NCBI RefSeq assembly: GCF_001428045.1 | Contig: NZ_LMSD01000014.1 | Location: 43,741-107,740, forward strand | Origin: Paenibacillus sp. Soil750 | Lineage (GTDB): Bacteria; Bacillota; Bacilli; Paenibacillales; NBRC-103111 | Length of the DNA stretch: 64,000 nucleotides | Direction of reading: 5' to 3' | Shown: piece after piece, positions 37,001 to 45,155 of the stretch | Layout: each line of letters begins with the position of its first letter | Numbering within the stretch: position 1 is the stretch's first letter | Notes under the pieces: model-generated | Database searches by the model: none | What the model saw: the letters and a program-made list of their open reading frames with translations, nothing else | Told to the model about the DNA's origin: nothing | Program-made: the position numbers and the translations under genes

Positions 37001-38577
37001 TGTTCCATTTCACGGTCACGGTCAATAGCCGGATTCGTTACAACAGCAACACTTTCTTTAATGAAGTCAGGCACGTTCTGGCGTTCCCACGCAAGAGCCG
37101 CATGAGGTGAGTCATGGCCCAATGAACGAATGGGCTCAGCGCCTGTTTCGGACATGGATTCGATGTGTGAAATACCATCACGGTCCCAACCAAATGAACT
37201 GTACACTTGATCAGTTGTAACAATATTCTCATTTAGCTCAGCTTCTGTATTCGTTTGAGTAGGGTTCAAATACGAGCGGAGACCACCAATATTTACACGC
37301 TTGCTCACACGCTCATATACCAGGGATTGAACTTCATGATAAGGAATCACTTGAATGTGCTCGCCTGGTGTTAGAACAACACCGACTTTCTCACCTGGTG
37401 CGATTGGCTTCGGATCAGCAACCATTTCGCCAACCGTAATGACACCTTGCTCCGATGAGAAGTACAGGGACGTGTCACTTTCAACCATCCAAACAGGACG
37501 AAGACCTAACGCATCTACGCTGAAAATACACTCGTTACCGTAACGGGAAACGATACCTGCTGGACCTTGTGCAAAGTGACCCCATACTTGACGGTAGTAC
37601 ACATAAAGATCTTGAAGTTCCGGACGGAACTGTTTCATTTCATTAATAATAGGAGGGAACACCATTTCCATCGCTTCGAAAAGGGACAATCCAAAACGGT
37701 GAATGAACGTTTCAATCGTTCTGTTCATGTCTTGGGAGTCAGACCCGCCGCTTACAAGCGGAACGCCAACCATGTCAGCTTCAAGGCGAAGTTTCTTCAC
37801 CGTGTTAATTTCACCGTTATGTCCAAGTAGGGAGAACGGTTGAACGCGGAAGAAGCTGGACAATGTGTTCGTTGAATAACGGTTATGACCAATCGTTACT
37901 TGGGATGCAAATAAAGGATCACGCAAGTCGTTAAAATATTTAGGTAGGATGCTAGCTGCACCTAGTACTTTGTAGGCAGATGTTACATTGCTAAGAGTAG
38001 CAACATGAACGTTGTAACGATCTTCAATTGCAATGTGCAGTTCATAAAGGTGATCGGCAACTTGACCTTCGGTCTTATTGCTGATAGCTGCAATTTGCCA
38101 GAACGTAGGCTCATCGAGCAAACCATTAGCGCCTAATGAGCCGCTATCAACTAGGTTTTCTTGCTCTAGAATAATGGATACATCATGGGAGGCAAAAAGC
38201 TCACGAATGCCGTTTTGAATCTCAGTAACAGTCAAATCCAACTTGCGTGGAACAAAGATATGTCCAACGGAAAAACGGTTGTCATAAGCAAGTTTGCTGT
38301 CCAGACCCGCATCTGTTAGCTTCTTTTCCCAGAGAGCACGTGGAATATCTGTTAGAATACCGCAACCATCGCCTTCACCATTGATAAATCCAGAACGATG
38401 TTCCATTTTAACAAGGGCATCAATCGTCTTTTGGATGTTATCACGGGAAGGATGACCATTCTTCTCAATAATACAAATAATACCGCAGCTGTCGTGTTCG
38501 GTTCCTAGTAGATCTTGAAAACGGCCTTCATTACGCATAATTTCATTCATTGCTCTGGTCAGTCGCCTGACCGTCAC
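34009..38577 (-). CDS. gltB: glutamate synthase large subunit
   Basis: Makes glutamate from glutamine and 2-oxoglutarate. The ~1522-residue protein has the class II glutamine amidotransferase domain (~25-430) whose nucleophile is the Cys of EHDSCGIICI after propeptide removal. It then has the central domain, the FMN-binding synthase domain (~830-1210) with the iron-sulphur motif CTTCRGCHLDTC, and the GXGXG domain (~1270-1470). The start is uncertain: the GTG at 38577 has no clear site of its own but overlaps the stop of a 4-codon leader; ATGs at 38550 and 38538 are alternatives. No gltD (small subunit) lies next to it in this window. Confidence 0.95.
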   Translation of the reverse strand: MTVRRLTRAMNEIMRNEGRFQDLLGTEHDSCGIICIIEKNGHPSRDNIQKTIDALVKMEHRSGFINGEGDGCGILTDIPRALWEKKLTDAGLDSKLAYDNRFSVGHIFVPRKLDLTVTEIQNGIRELFASHDVSIILEQENLVDSGSLGANGLLDEPTFWQIAAISNKTEGQVADHLYELHIAIEDRYNVHVATLSNVTSAYKVLGAASILPKYFNDLRDPLFASQVTIGHNRYSTNTLSSFFRVQPFSLLGHNGEINTVKKLRLEADMVGVPLVSGGSDSQDMNRTIETFIHRFGLSLFEAMEMVFPPIINEMKQFRPELQDLYVYYRQVWGHFAQGPAGIVSRYGNECIFSVDALGLRPVWMVESDTSLYFSSEQGVITVGEMVADPKPIAPGEKVGVVLTPGEHIQVIPYHEVQSLVYERVSKRVNIGGLRSYLNPTQTNTEAELNENIVTTDQVYSSFGWDRDGISHIESMSETGAEPIRSLGHDSPHAALAWERQNVPDFIKESVAVVTNPAIDRDREMEHFSTRVIAGARLPVFAQVDSNLRLELLTPLVLEGTNGVGSEENLSQPSLEQLLAQFRAQGDNKVAVLSATFARGTSLKDGLAALAADAISAVRNGAVLLVLGDSEAHQNDRLWLDPHLAVSKIDIALRAEKLGFGDNLRRQVTLILRSAAIRSLHDIAVACGLGADVISPYLLFSTASDKEGNAAAARKVYAALTKGLEKVISTIGTHELRGYTRFFSSIGFHPEVSEVLDIVNYLGSEKAGTGFAQLEAEAEARYVDFINPKAKAAKNFRFFQRMWKALGDAASGAAPYSDYRDKLREEEKKNPISIRHIAGFKAISDGRQPLDPSQVDISIGGHSLPMLISSMSFGSQNETAFRAYAEAGERLNMVTMNGEGGEIKDMLGRYKRTRGAQVASGRFGVNIELANAVAFLEIKIGQGAKPGEGGHLPGSKVTAKIAEARNATIGSDLISPSNNHDIYSIEDLAQIISELKEGSGRKAKIIVKIPVVPGIGTIAVGVAKAGADVITLSGFDGGTGAARIHSLTHVGLPTEIGTKLAHVALIEAGLRHRVELWSDGGLKSGADVVKMVMLGANRAGFGSIAMQSIGCTTCRGCHLDTCHVGIATQIDSMEEAEEKGLRRFVPRQFDLAVDSLVRLFGSMGEEVREVVASLGFKSLQELVGRSDLLEQISHIERIDLSDILRPAPLQFISEETRAAEAAAVSSDIRIAAGAEGLEFFPDSVSFDAPVVRNWSKVDAESRILGTRYSSHRVRDRFNGSYDELPAVALNLIDGSVPGNGLAAFNARGVDITVHGGAEDGLGKMAFGGKVAIVKSLGKNNTFINGSVGKSFGYGAQKGLFLIQGSADTRACIRFSGADVVFGGEITTPLQDELGGLAARANLKGFAFEYMTNGRAVVMGDPGPWICAGMTGGVIYQRLVPEMGLDQAAIERRIAKGAKVKLEPIGLQSKKDLTELLTAYHAELANSGQSEAAAKIEGLLSNLEANFIRISPVNMQADQSVATE

Positions 38578-38600
38578 CCCCCATACATAATTAAACTCCT
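38574..38600 (-). promoter_or_regulatory. gltB start region: 4-codon leader overlapping the GTG start
   Basis: On the minus strand AGGAG (38600-38596) is spaced 7 nt from an ATG at 38588 that opens a frame of only Met-Tyr-Gly-Gly before TGA. That TGA overlaps the gltB GTG (GTGA). A six-G run (38582-38577) sits at the junction; one more G would fuse the leader in frame to gltB. A small hairpin GGTCAG-GCGA-CTGACC follows inside the gltB 5' end. Confidence 0.55.
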
Positions 38601-38687
38601 CTTACTTACGCTTCTTGCATTCTGGCACGGTCGAGCCTGCTAGCCATCCTATTTCCGGGACAATTCCACATTGTGGGCTAAATCCGA

Positions 38688-38716
38688 AATATGCATAATT
38701 GTGTATAAAAATGCAA
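38688..38716 (-). promoter_or_regulatory. candidate promoter of gltB
   Basis: Minus strand TTGCAT (-35), 17-nt spacer, CATATT (-10). A dyad ACAAT-TCCAC-ATTGT lies just downstream (38660-38674) and could bind a regulator. The rest of the ~490 bp gap to hemL is AT-rich; it also holds a weak cre-like TGTAAGCGTTACCT at 38950. Confidence 0.45.
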
Positions 38717-38987
38717 TTCAACTGAATATCATACCAATTTACAGGAGATAAGTCTCTCGAAATACGGCATAAATCGACTCGTAGTAAAGTAAGGCATCAC
38801 ACACAAAAAACCATGCAGTATTTGTAAATCATGCCCTAAGTTTCTAGGAAAATACTGTGAAAACAAGCGATTTGGCTAAAAGGGTAAAAGTAATCTTAGA
38901 ATAGCATGAAAAAGTTCATCCGACAATACTTGCAGACGGAAATCATAAATGTAAGCGTTACCTTTTTTGTATACAGGTGAATAAAAG

Positions 38988-39064
38988 TATAATTCTTACA
39001 ACGCATGTTAGGGTAGAAAGACGAACGAACTACAATCCTAATAGGATCATAGTTCGTTTTTGGG
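38988..39064 (+). ncRNA. possible short transcript ending in a hairpin (speculative)
   Basis: A perfect TATAAT (38988-38993) on the plus strand has only a weak -35. About 45 nt later, ACGAACTACAATCC / GGATCATAGTTCGT forms a stem with loop TAATA and a T5 tail, oriented for plus-strand termination. No protein gene lies between. The hairpin may simply be the terminator of hemL, which ends at 39069 on the other strand, although its tail on that side is poor in T. Confidence 0.25.
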
Positions 39065-39068
39065 ACGA

Positions 39069-40415
39069 CTATCTTGTTTTCATTATTCGGAAAGCTTGGT
39101 CTGCAGCCTCGAGCGTTTGAGTAATATCAGCCTCTGTATGGGCAATTGTCATGAACCAAGCTTCGTATTTGGAAGGGGCAAGATTAATGCCTTGCTCCAG
39201 CATAAGTCGGAAGAAATCGGCGAAGCGTTCGCCATCAGTATCTTGAGCTTCCTCATAATTGGTGATTGGATGATCACAAAAATGAGTAGAGAAGGCGCCG
39301 CCGATGCGGTTCAGCGTCAGGGCGATGCCATGGCGGGCGGCGGATTCGGAGATGCCATTCGCGAGTGTTGTACCAAGCTGCTCGAGCTTGGTGTAAACAC
39401 CCGGCTGCTGGAGCACCTCCAAGCAGGCGATACCGGCGGAGATGGAAGCGGGGTTCCCCGCCATCGTGCCGGCTTGATAAGCAGGTCCGAGAGGCGCGAC
39501 CTGCTCCATCACTTCCTTGCGGCCACCGTAGGCCCCGATCGGCAGCCCGCCGCCGATCACTTTGCCGAGGGCCGTCAGGTCCGGTTCCACGGCCGCGAAG
39601 CGCGCCGCGGCATCGGTGGGGCCTCCCTCTAGGATAGGGAGGCCTTCGTAGGTCTGTGCCGTTCCGTAATGGAATCGGAACGCTGTGATGACCTCGTCGT
39701 AGATGACGAGGGCGCCGTGTTTGCGAGCAGCTGCGCAGAGCTGCTCGAGGTAGCCGGCATGGGGCATGACCATGCCGAAGTTGCCGACGATGGGCTCGAC
39801 CATCACCGCGGCAATGTCTTCACCCCAACGCGCAAGCGCTGCCTCTAGTGCCGGAATGTCATTGAACGGCACGGTGATGACCTCTTGCGCGATGCTTGCC
39901 GGCACGCCAGCGCTGTCCGGCGTGCCTAGCGTGGACGGCCCGGAGCCGGCCGCCACCAGTACGAGATCCGAGTGGCCGTGGTAGCACCCGGCAAACTTAA
40001 TGATCTTGGTGCGCTTCGTGAACGCGCGCGCCACGCGAATCGTCGTCATCACGGCCTCGGTGCCGGAGTTGACGAAGCGCACTTTGTCGAGCGAGGGAAT
40101 CGCCGACTTCAGCATTTTAGCGAACTCGATCTCGAGTTCGGTCGGGGTGCCGTACAGCGTGCCGTTCTGTGCGGCGCGTATAATGGCTTCGGTCACGTGC
40201 GGATGCGCGTGACCGGTAATGATAGGGCCATAGGCGGCGAGGTAGTCAATGAAGCGATTTCCGTCTACGTCCCAGAAGTGTGCGCCTTGCGCACGCTTCA
40301 TGAAGACGGGCGCGCCGCCGCCAACGGCTTTGAATGAGCGGGAAGGGGAGTTGACCCCGCCGACGATGTGTTGCAGTGCTTCTTGATACAGGAGTTCGGA
40401 TTGCTTGCGTTCCAT
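39069..40415 (-). CDS. hemL: glutamate-1-semialdehyde 2,1-aminomutase
   Basis: PLP enzyme that converts glutamate-1-semialdehyde to 5-aminolevulinate in the C5 route to haem. The 448-residue class III aminotransferase fold has [17 protein letters not shown] for phosphate binding, CYHGHSD, the conserved [12 protein letters not shown] and the PLP-binding Lys285 ([11 protein letters not shown]). An extra ~15 residues around 258-274 set it slightly apart from short HemL forms. Most of the gene is strikingly GC-rich compared with its flanks. AAGGA lies 11 nt before the ATG. No other hem genes are adjacent, as for the second HemL of many Bacillales. Confidence 0.94.
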   Translation of the reverse strand: MERKQSELLYQEALQHIVGGVNSPSRSFKAVGGGAPVFMKRAQGAHFWDVDGNRFIDYLAAYGPIITGHAHPHVTEAIIRAAQNGTLYGTPTELEIEFAKMLKSAIPSLDKVRFVNSGTEAVMTTIRVARAFTKRTKIIKFAGCYHGHSDLVLVAAGSGPSTLGTPDSAGVPASIAQEVITVPFNDIPALEAALARWGEDIAAVMVEPIVGNFGMVMPHAGYLEQLCAAARKHGALVIYDEVITAFRFHYGTAQTYEGLPILEGGPTDAAARFAAVEPDLTALGKVIGGGLPIGAYGGRKEVMEQVAPLGPAYQAGTMAGNPASISAGIACLEVLQQPGVYTKLEQLGTTLANGISESAARHGIALTLNRIGGAFSTHFCDHPITNYEEAQDTDGERFADFFRLMLEQGINLAPSKYEAWFMTIAHTEADITQTLEAADQAFRIMKTR

Positions 40416-40532
40416 GACGATATCATTCCTTTATATGTAGTAGTGGTTGGATTCATTAAGTATCAACCTGCCCCAAGCGAAGGGGAACGAGAGGACGCTA
40501 TTTGTGGTGTTTTGGTTGTTTTGGAGTTGAAA

Positions 40533-40610
40533 GGGAACGAGGGTGCGCTATTTCAGCGAAATGATATGATTTCCAGACTAAAACTACGAAATAGTGTAAT
40601 GATGTTCCGC
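40533..40610. repeat. ~78-bp inverted-repeat element (GGAACG family, copy A)
   Basis: The element begins GGGAACGAGGGTGCGCTATTTC and ends with a degenerate inverted copy, GAAATAGTG then GTTCCGC. A partial relative precedes it (GGAACGAGAGGACGCTATTT, 40483-40502), and a further right-arm copy (GATAGCGC, then TTCTGTTCC) follows at 40652-40676. The same family occurs at 49474-49550. It lies in the 749-bp gap between hemL and the LCP gene. Confidence 0.7.
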
Positions 40611-40740
40611 TTCGTCGGAAATTTGGCTAAATTTTGTGTAGATAGCGCACTGACGATCCTTCTGTTCCATTCCAGCAGCAAAAACTATCGGATTCGCTAA
40701 TCGCATAGGACCGCCACGGCCCGTCCCAATTGCATCAACC

Positions 40741-41040
40741 TCCGCCACAGCCGAGCTCATCGCATCAACCGTCGCCACTAACAAATTACGAATAACAAAT
40801 TTCCACTTTTGTCATTCGTGATTATCTTGTTTAGCAATATACCACCACAGCCGAGCCCCTCGCATCAACTGCCGCCACTATCAAAATACGAATAACAAAT
40901 TTCCACTTTTGTCATTCGTGATTATTTAGTTTAGCAATATACCGCCACAGCCGAGCCCCTCGCATCAACCGTCGCCACTAACAAATTATGAATAACAAAC
41001 TTCCATTTTTGTCATTCTCGATTATTTTGTTTAGCGATAT
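40741..41040. repeat. three tandem 100-bp repeats with a conserved hairpin
   Basis: Units start at 40741, 40841 and 40941, each exactly 100 bp, with shared blocks CCACAGCCGAGC, CGCATCAAC, AATAACAAATTTCCACTTTT and GTTTAGCAATATA. Each holds an inverted repeat (ACGAATAACAAA / TTTGTCATTCGT) whose single mismatch becomes a G-U pair if the minus strand is transcribed. Unit 3 is the most diverged. No open frame spans it sensibly. Confidence 0.92.
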
Positions 41041-41069
41041 ACACCCTCCGGCGAATTGCGCACCCATAC

Positions 41070-41099
41070 AAAAAATAAGAGTGGATACCCACTCTTATT
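41070..41099 (-). terminator. rho-independent terminator of the LCP gene
   Basis: Perfect 11-bp stem AATAAGAGTGG / CCACTCTTATT with a 4-nt loop; on the minus strand it is followed by a T-run. Confidence 0.88.
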
Positions 41100-41164
41100 A
41101 TCCGCTTTTTCACACTATGCTCTTACGCTATTCCTGCTATAATTCGGGATCCTGCTCGTGTTTC

Positions 41165-42208
41165 CTACTTCACGGTTTTCGCAGCAACCTTCGGTGTTGG
41201 AGAAGGTGACGGCTTGGTTGGCCCTGTATCAGCTTCAGCTGTACCTGCAAAAAGGTCTTTCATATACTTTTGAAGCTTCACTTTATCCGCAGTGATCACG
41301 GAAGCGCCGCGGATCGTTTTCTCCATCAGTAAGTCTGAAGGAGGAAGTTGTGATGTGACGATACCATCAGCTTTGGCTTCATAACCAAGGCTGCCCAGCT
41401 TGAGCATGTCCGTTACGCTAAGATTCGTATCAATATACGGATCGATCGCATTCAGAATGCGCGGGAGCTTGATCAGCGATGAAGTGGATTGCATTTTAGC
41501 TGCAACAGCTGTCAGGAACTTTCTTTGTCTCTCCGTCCGGGAGAAGTCGGATAACGCATCGTGGCGGAAGCGTACATATTGCAGGGCTGTCTTGCCATCC
41601 AGATGCTGCTGTCCTTTTTTCAAATTAATGTCGTATACATGGTCATCTTCGGAGTCGGAATATTTCATATCCTTCTCCACATCAATATCAATGCCGCCAA
41701 CCGCATCGATCAATGCGATGAAACCTTTGAAGTCGGTGTATACATAATATTGAACCGGAATGCCAAGGAGATCACTGACGGTTTTCATGGCCAAATTAGG
41801 TCCGCCTGTCGTAATCGCTGTATTAATCCGATCTTCGCCTTCACCGGGGATTTTCACGTAGGTGTCCCGCAGAATCGAGAACAGATGAGCCTTCTTTGTG
41901 ACTGGATCGATGGAGGCTAACATAATACTATCTGATCTTGGTAACTCATTCTTCACCATGCCACGAGAATCACCGCCTAACAGCAAGATATTTACGCGCT
42001 GCTTGCTTTCCCATTTCGGTGGTGTGTATTTATCTGCATCCTTCGCGTTGGTCGGAATAAAGGTTGTGCTTCCACTGCCTTTCCCATTCGTACTGTCAGA
42101 ATTATGAGAGATATTGTTAGCGAAGCTGTAGAAGGCGTAAGAATAATAGCCGGCGACCACCAAAAGCAGCATGACGATCAGGAGCATGGTCCGTTTGAAG
42201 ATTTTCAT
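41165..42208 (-). CDS. LytR-CpsA-Psr (LCP) family cell-wall glycopolymer ligase
   Basis: LCP proteins attach teichoic acids or capsular polymers from lipid carriers to peptidoglycan. The 347-residue protein has a short cytoplasmic tail, one membrane helix (~7-26) and an extracellular LCP domain with NILLLGGDSRGM, RSDSIMLASIDP, FSILRDTYVKIPG, GGPNLAMKTVSDLLGIP and the YVRFRHDALSDFSRTERQRKFL block; the Arg/Asp residues in these bind pyrophosphate. A Pro/Thr/Ser/Lys-rich tail ends it. The start at 42208 follows GAGGAG and begins directly before the membrane helix; the frame upstream of it is unlikely to be translated. Confidence 0.93.
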   Translation of the reverse strand: MKIFKRTMLLIVMLLLVVAGYYSYAFYSFANNISHNSDSTNGKGSGSTTFIPTNAKDADKYTPPKWESKQRVNILLLGGDSRGMVKNELPRSDSIMLASIDPVTKKAHLFSILRDTYVKIPGEGEDRINTAITTGGPNLAMKTVSDLLGIPVQYYVYTDFKGFIALIDAVGGIDIDVEKDMKYSDSEDDHVYDINLKKGQQHLDGKTALQYVRFRHDALSDFSRTERQRKFLTAVAAKMQSTSSLIKLPRILNAIDPYIDTNLSVTDMLKLGSLGYEAKADGIVTSQLPPSDLLMEKTIRGASVITADKVKLQKYMKDLFAGTAEADTGPTKPSPSPTPKVAAKTVK

Positions 42209-42441
42209 ACTATGTAAGCTCCTCTCCAAGGTAAAATTTAGCTTTAATTTAAAGTCAAATACGATACCTGTTAATCTGTACTTTTTTTTCTTACAGAATT
42301 GGGGTATCATGAGCTTGTTGTACGGTTGTAGGAAACGTCATTATGATCCATATTATAGATGCTACGAAACTTCGATAGCAAGTTATGACGAATGTTGCCG
42401 TAATCTGTAACCGAGACGACGAAGTCAGGGGGGGAAGACGC

Positions 42442-43494
42442 ATGTTAGCCATAGATGTTCAAATGCTGCGCAAGGAATTTCAAGTTCAGCAAAGCCGCGG
42501 TGGCCTCAAAGGTGCCGTGCAAGATTTATTCAAACGTGAGTATAAGCAAATTACAGCTGTGAAGGACATAAGCTTTCAGATTCCAAAAGGCGAAATTTGT
42601 GGATATATCGGTGAAAATGGTGCCGGAAAATCGACGACGATCAAAATGTTAACGGGTATTCTCGTTCCTACGTCCGGTCACATCAAAGTGAATGGTTATG
42701 TGCCATTCAAAGAACGGGAGAAATTCGTAGCTGGGATCGGTGTTGTTTTCGGTCAGCGCAGCCAGCTCTGGTGGGACATTGGTGTTGTTGAGTCTTTCCA
42801 GCTGTTGAAAAAGGTATACCGCGTCTCCGAAGCCGATTACAAAAAACGTCTCGACGAGCTCGTCGACCGTTTGCAACTGTCGGATCTTCTATCACGACCT
42901 GTCCGTAAGTTGAGCTTAGGTCAGCGGATGCGCTGTGAATTAGCGGCTTCATTGCTGCATAATCCTGAAATTTTATTTCTGGATGAGCCAACCATTGGCC
43001 TCGACATTGTTGTGAAAACAGAGATCCGTGAATTTCTGAAGTCGCTCAATCAGCGATATGAGACGACGATTCTGCTGACAACGCATGATTTGCAGGACAT
43101 CGAGGCGCTGTGCTCCCGTGTTATTATGCTAGATGACGGCCGAATTATTTATGATGGCGGTCTGGAAGAGCTGAAAGCCAGATGGGGAAAAGGAAAAGAA
43201 GTTGTCCTGCAGTTCGAACACCCAACAACGTTAGCGCGACTTCAAGAGCTGACCCTTGGCTTGGATGTAGCTTGGCAGCTTGAAAATGAGCTATCCGCCA
43301 AAGTGTTCATTCCGTATGAAAGAGCGAATATCTCGGATGTGTTAAGCCGCGTCGTTGGCGTGCTGCAAATCCAAGATATCAAGATTAATGAAACGAATAC
43401 GGATGATATTGTCCGTGAAATTTATAAATCGGGCTCGGCCGAAGTGAAACGTTTGGAGATTGATCAGCCAGAGGGAGTTACGATCCATGCATAG
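42442..43494 (+). CDS. ABC transporter ATP-binding subunit (ABC-2 exporter)
   Basis: A 350-residue ATPase with Walker A GENGAGKST, the Q-loop region VVFGQRSQLWWD, signature LSLGQRMR, Walker B ILFLDEPTIGLD and the switch His in TTHDLQD. The N-terminal extension and the FGQRSQLWW segment are typical of the subfamily that pairs with two small ABC-2 permeases. The substrate is unknown. The start at 42442 follows GGGGGGGAAG. Its last codons overlap the first permease gene by 8 bp. Confidence 0.93.
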   Translation: MLAIDVQMLRKEFQVQQSRGGLKGAVQDLFKREYKQITAVKDISFQIPKGEICGYIGENGAGKSTTIKMLTGILVPTSGHIKVNGYVPFKEREKFVAGIGVVFGQRSQLWWDIGVVESFQLLKKVYRVSEADYKKRLDELVDRLQLSDLLSRPVRKLSLGQRMRCELAASLLHNPEILFLDEPTIGLDIVVKTEIREFLKSLNQRYETTILLTTHDLQDIEALCSRVIMLDDGRIIYDGGLEELKARWGKGKEVVLQFEHPTTLARLQELTLGLDVAWQLENELSAKVFIPYERANISDVLSRVVGVLQIQDIKINETNTDDIVREIYKSGSAEVKRLEIDQPEGVTIHA

Positions 43495-44281
43495 AGCTTA
43501 TATAGAAGTTATACGCATGCGGTTTCTCATGATGCTCGCTTATCGGGTGAATTATTACAGCGGGATCCTGATCTATGCGCTTAATATTGGCTCGTACTAT
43601 TTCGTATATAAAGCGATTTATGGTGACCAAGCTGTTATCGGTGGTCTTACCCTCAGTCAAATGACAACCTATGTGGCGATTTCCTGGATGGGCCGCGCTT
43701 TCTATTTTAATAACCTAGATCGTGAGATTGCTAACGAGATTCGGGATGGTAGTGTCGCCATTCAATTCATCCGGCCTTACAATTATATTTTTGTGAAAAT
43801 GATGCAAGGCTTAGGCGAAGGTGTATTCCGTCTTCTGCTTTTCACGACACCTGGTATGATCCTGATCTGGCTGCTGCTCCCGATTCAATTCCCAACAGAT
43901 CCGAGCTTGTGGGTCATTTACTTAGTGATGCTGTTCTTCAGCTTTTTGATTAACACGCAATTGAATATCATTACGGGTTTGTTTGCCTTTTTCCTCGAAA
44001 ATAATGAAGGCCTTATGCGTATGAAGCGCGTAGCGGTAGACCTTTTTTCAGGGCTCATTATTCCAATTTCCTTTTTCCCAGGATGGTCCAAGTCGATTCT
44101 GGAGTGGCTGCCCTTTCAGGCGATCACTTATTTACCCAGTGCAGTGTTTACCGGAAAAATAACGGGCAACGCGATACTCCAAAACTTTGGCGTTCAAGTT
44201 CTCTGGTTCCTGCTCCTTATTATTCCGATCTATGTGCTGTGGGTAAAATCCAAAACACGTCTATTCGTACAGGGAGGGTAA
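43487..44281 (+). CDS. ABC-2 family permease subunit 1
   Basis: A 264-residue membrane protein with about six helices, of the ABC-2 permease type found in pairs with the preceding ATPase. The conserved LDREIANEIRDGSVAIQFIR and RPYNYI region after the second helix is the coupling segment of this family. The ATG at 43487 lies inside the end of the ATPase gene (ATGCATAG overlap) and follows GAGGGAG. It is followed after 3 bp by the second permease. Confidence 0.9.
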   Translation: MHRAYIEVIRMRFLMMLAYRVNYYSGILIYALNIGSYYFVYKAIYGDQAVIGGLTLSQMTTYVAISWMGRAFYFNNLDREIANEIRDGSVAIQFIRPYNYIFVKMMQGLGEGVFRLLLFTTPGMILIWLLLPIQFPTDPSLWVIYLVMLFFSFLINTQLNIITGLFAFFLENNEGLMRMKRVAVDLFSGLIIPISFFPGWSKSILEWLPFQAITYLPSAVFTGKITGNAILQNFGVQVLWFLLLIIPIYVLWVKSKTRLFVQGG

Positions 44282-44284
44282 CGC

Positions 44285-45070
44285 ATGTTCTATATCACCC
44301 TCATTTTTGATTATTTCAAAAACTACATGAAAACAAGGCTCACCTACCGATCCGATTTTTGGATTGAAGTGCTGTCCGACTTGTTATTCAATGGGTTGAA
44401 TCTATTCTTCATTCTTGTCGTCTTTCTGCAAACGCAATCGCTAGGCGGCTGGAATCAAGAACAAATTTTGTTCATCTACGGTTATTTTATGATCCCATAT
44501 GGCATATTTATTTCCTTTTTTAATCTGTGGGGCTTTAGCGAGCGCTACATTGTCAAAGGGGAAATGGATCGTATTCTAACGCGGCCGGCATATAATTTAT
44601 GGCAGCTTATGCTCGAGAATCTCGATCCAGCTTCCATGTTCAGTGCACTGGCAGGTTTGGTTGTAATGATCTACTCCTGGGTGCAGTTGGATCTACCGTT
44701 CCACTGGCATGATCCGCTGATCTTCATCGTCATGGTGGTGGGCTCGATCCTCATTTATGCAGGCGTATACATCTCGTTGACCTCATTAGCCTTCTTCTCC
44801 GATGCGCCAACTGGCATCTTGCCGTTGATTTGGAACATTCAGAACTATGGTCGTTATCCAGCGACGATTTACAATAAGTTACTCAGAAGTATTCTGACGT
44901 GGATACTACCGTTTGCGTTCGTTGGTTTTTATCCAGCTGCCTATTTCATTGACCCTGAGAACTGGAAGTGGTTTGCTCTGCTAACTCCTGTGGTCGGCAT
45001 CGTGTTCAGTGCGCTAGGTATCACAGTGTGGAATATTGGCGTGAAGCGCTATCGCGGCGCAGGTTCATAG
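44285..45070 (+). CDS. ABC-2 family permease subunit 2
   Basis: A 261-residue membrane protein, partner of the preceding permease, with about six helices and a matching coupling segment (IVKGEMDRILTRPAYNLWQLM). Together the three genes form a complete exporter: one ATPase homodimer and a permease heterodimer. Candidates for export are lipids, antibiotics or cell-wall precursors. GGGAGGG precedes the ATG. A strong terminator ends the operon. Confidence 0.9.
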   Translation: MFYITLIFDYFKNYMKTRLTYRSDFWIEVLSDLLFNGLNLFFILVVFLQTQSLGGWNQEQILFIYGYFMIPYGIFISFFNLWGFSERYIVKGEMDRILTRPAYNLWQLMLENLDPASMFSALAGLVVMIYSWVQLDLPFHWHDPLIFIVMVVGSILIYAGVYISLTSLAFFSDAPTGILPLIWNIQNYGRYPATIYNKLLRSILTWILPFAFVGFYPAAYFIDPENWKWFALLTPVVGIVFSALGITVWNIGVKRYRGAGS

Positions 45071-45079
45071 CTCAAATCG

Positions 45080-45122
45080 TAAGGCCGTCTTACAAGGTAA
45101 ATAACCTTGTAGGACGGCCTTA
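45080..45122. terminator. strong hairpin terminator between convergent genes
   Basis: A ~18-bp stem (TAAGGCCGTCTTACAAGGT pairing with ACCTTGTAGGACGGCCTTA, one mismatch) around AAAT. Only a weak T/A tail follows on each side; it lies between the ABC operon and the ATP-grasp gene. Confidence 0.75.
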
Positions 45123-45155
45123 TATCATTTATCTGGCAGAAACCTTGAAGAAAAA

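Noticed and set aside
39060..39632. Long plus-strand frame antisense to hemL
   Set aside because: It mirrors the GC-rich hemL coding sequence; long antisense frames are expected in GC-rich genes.
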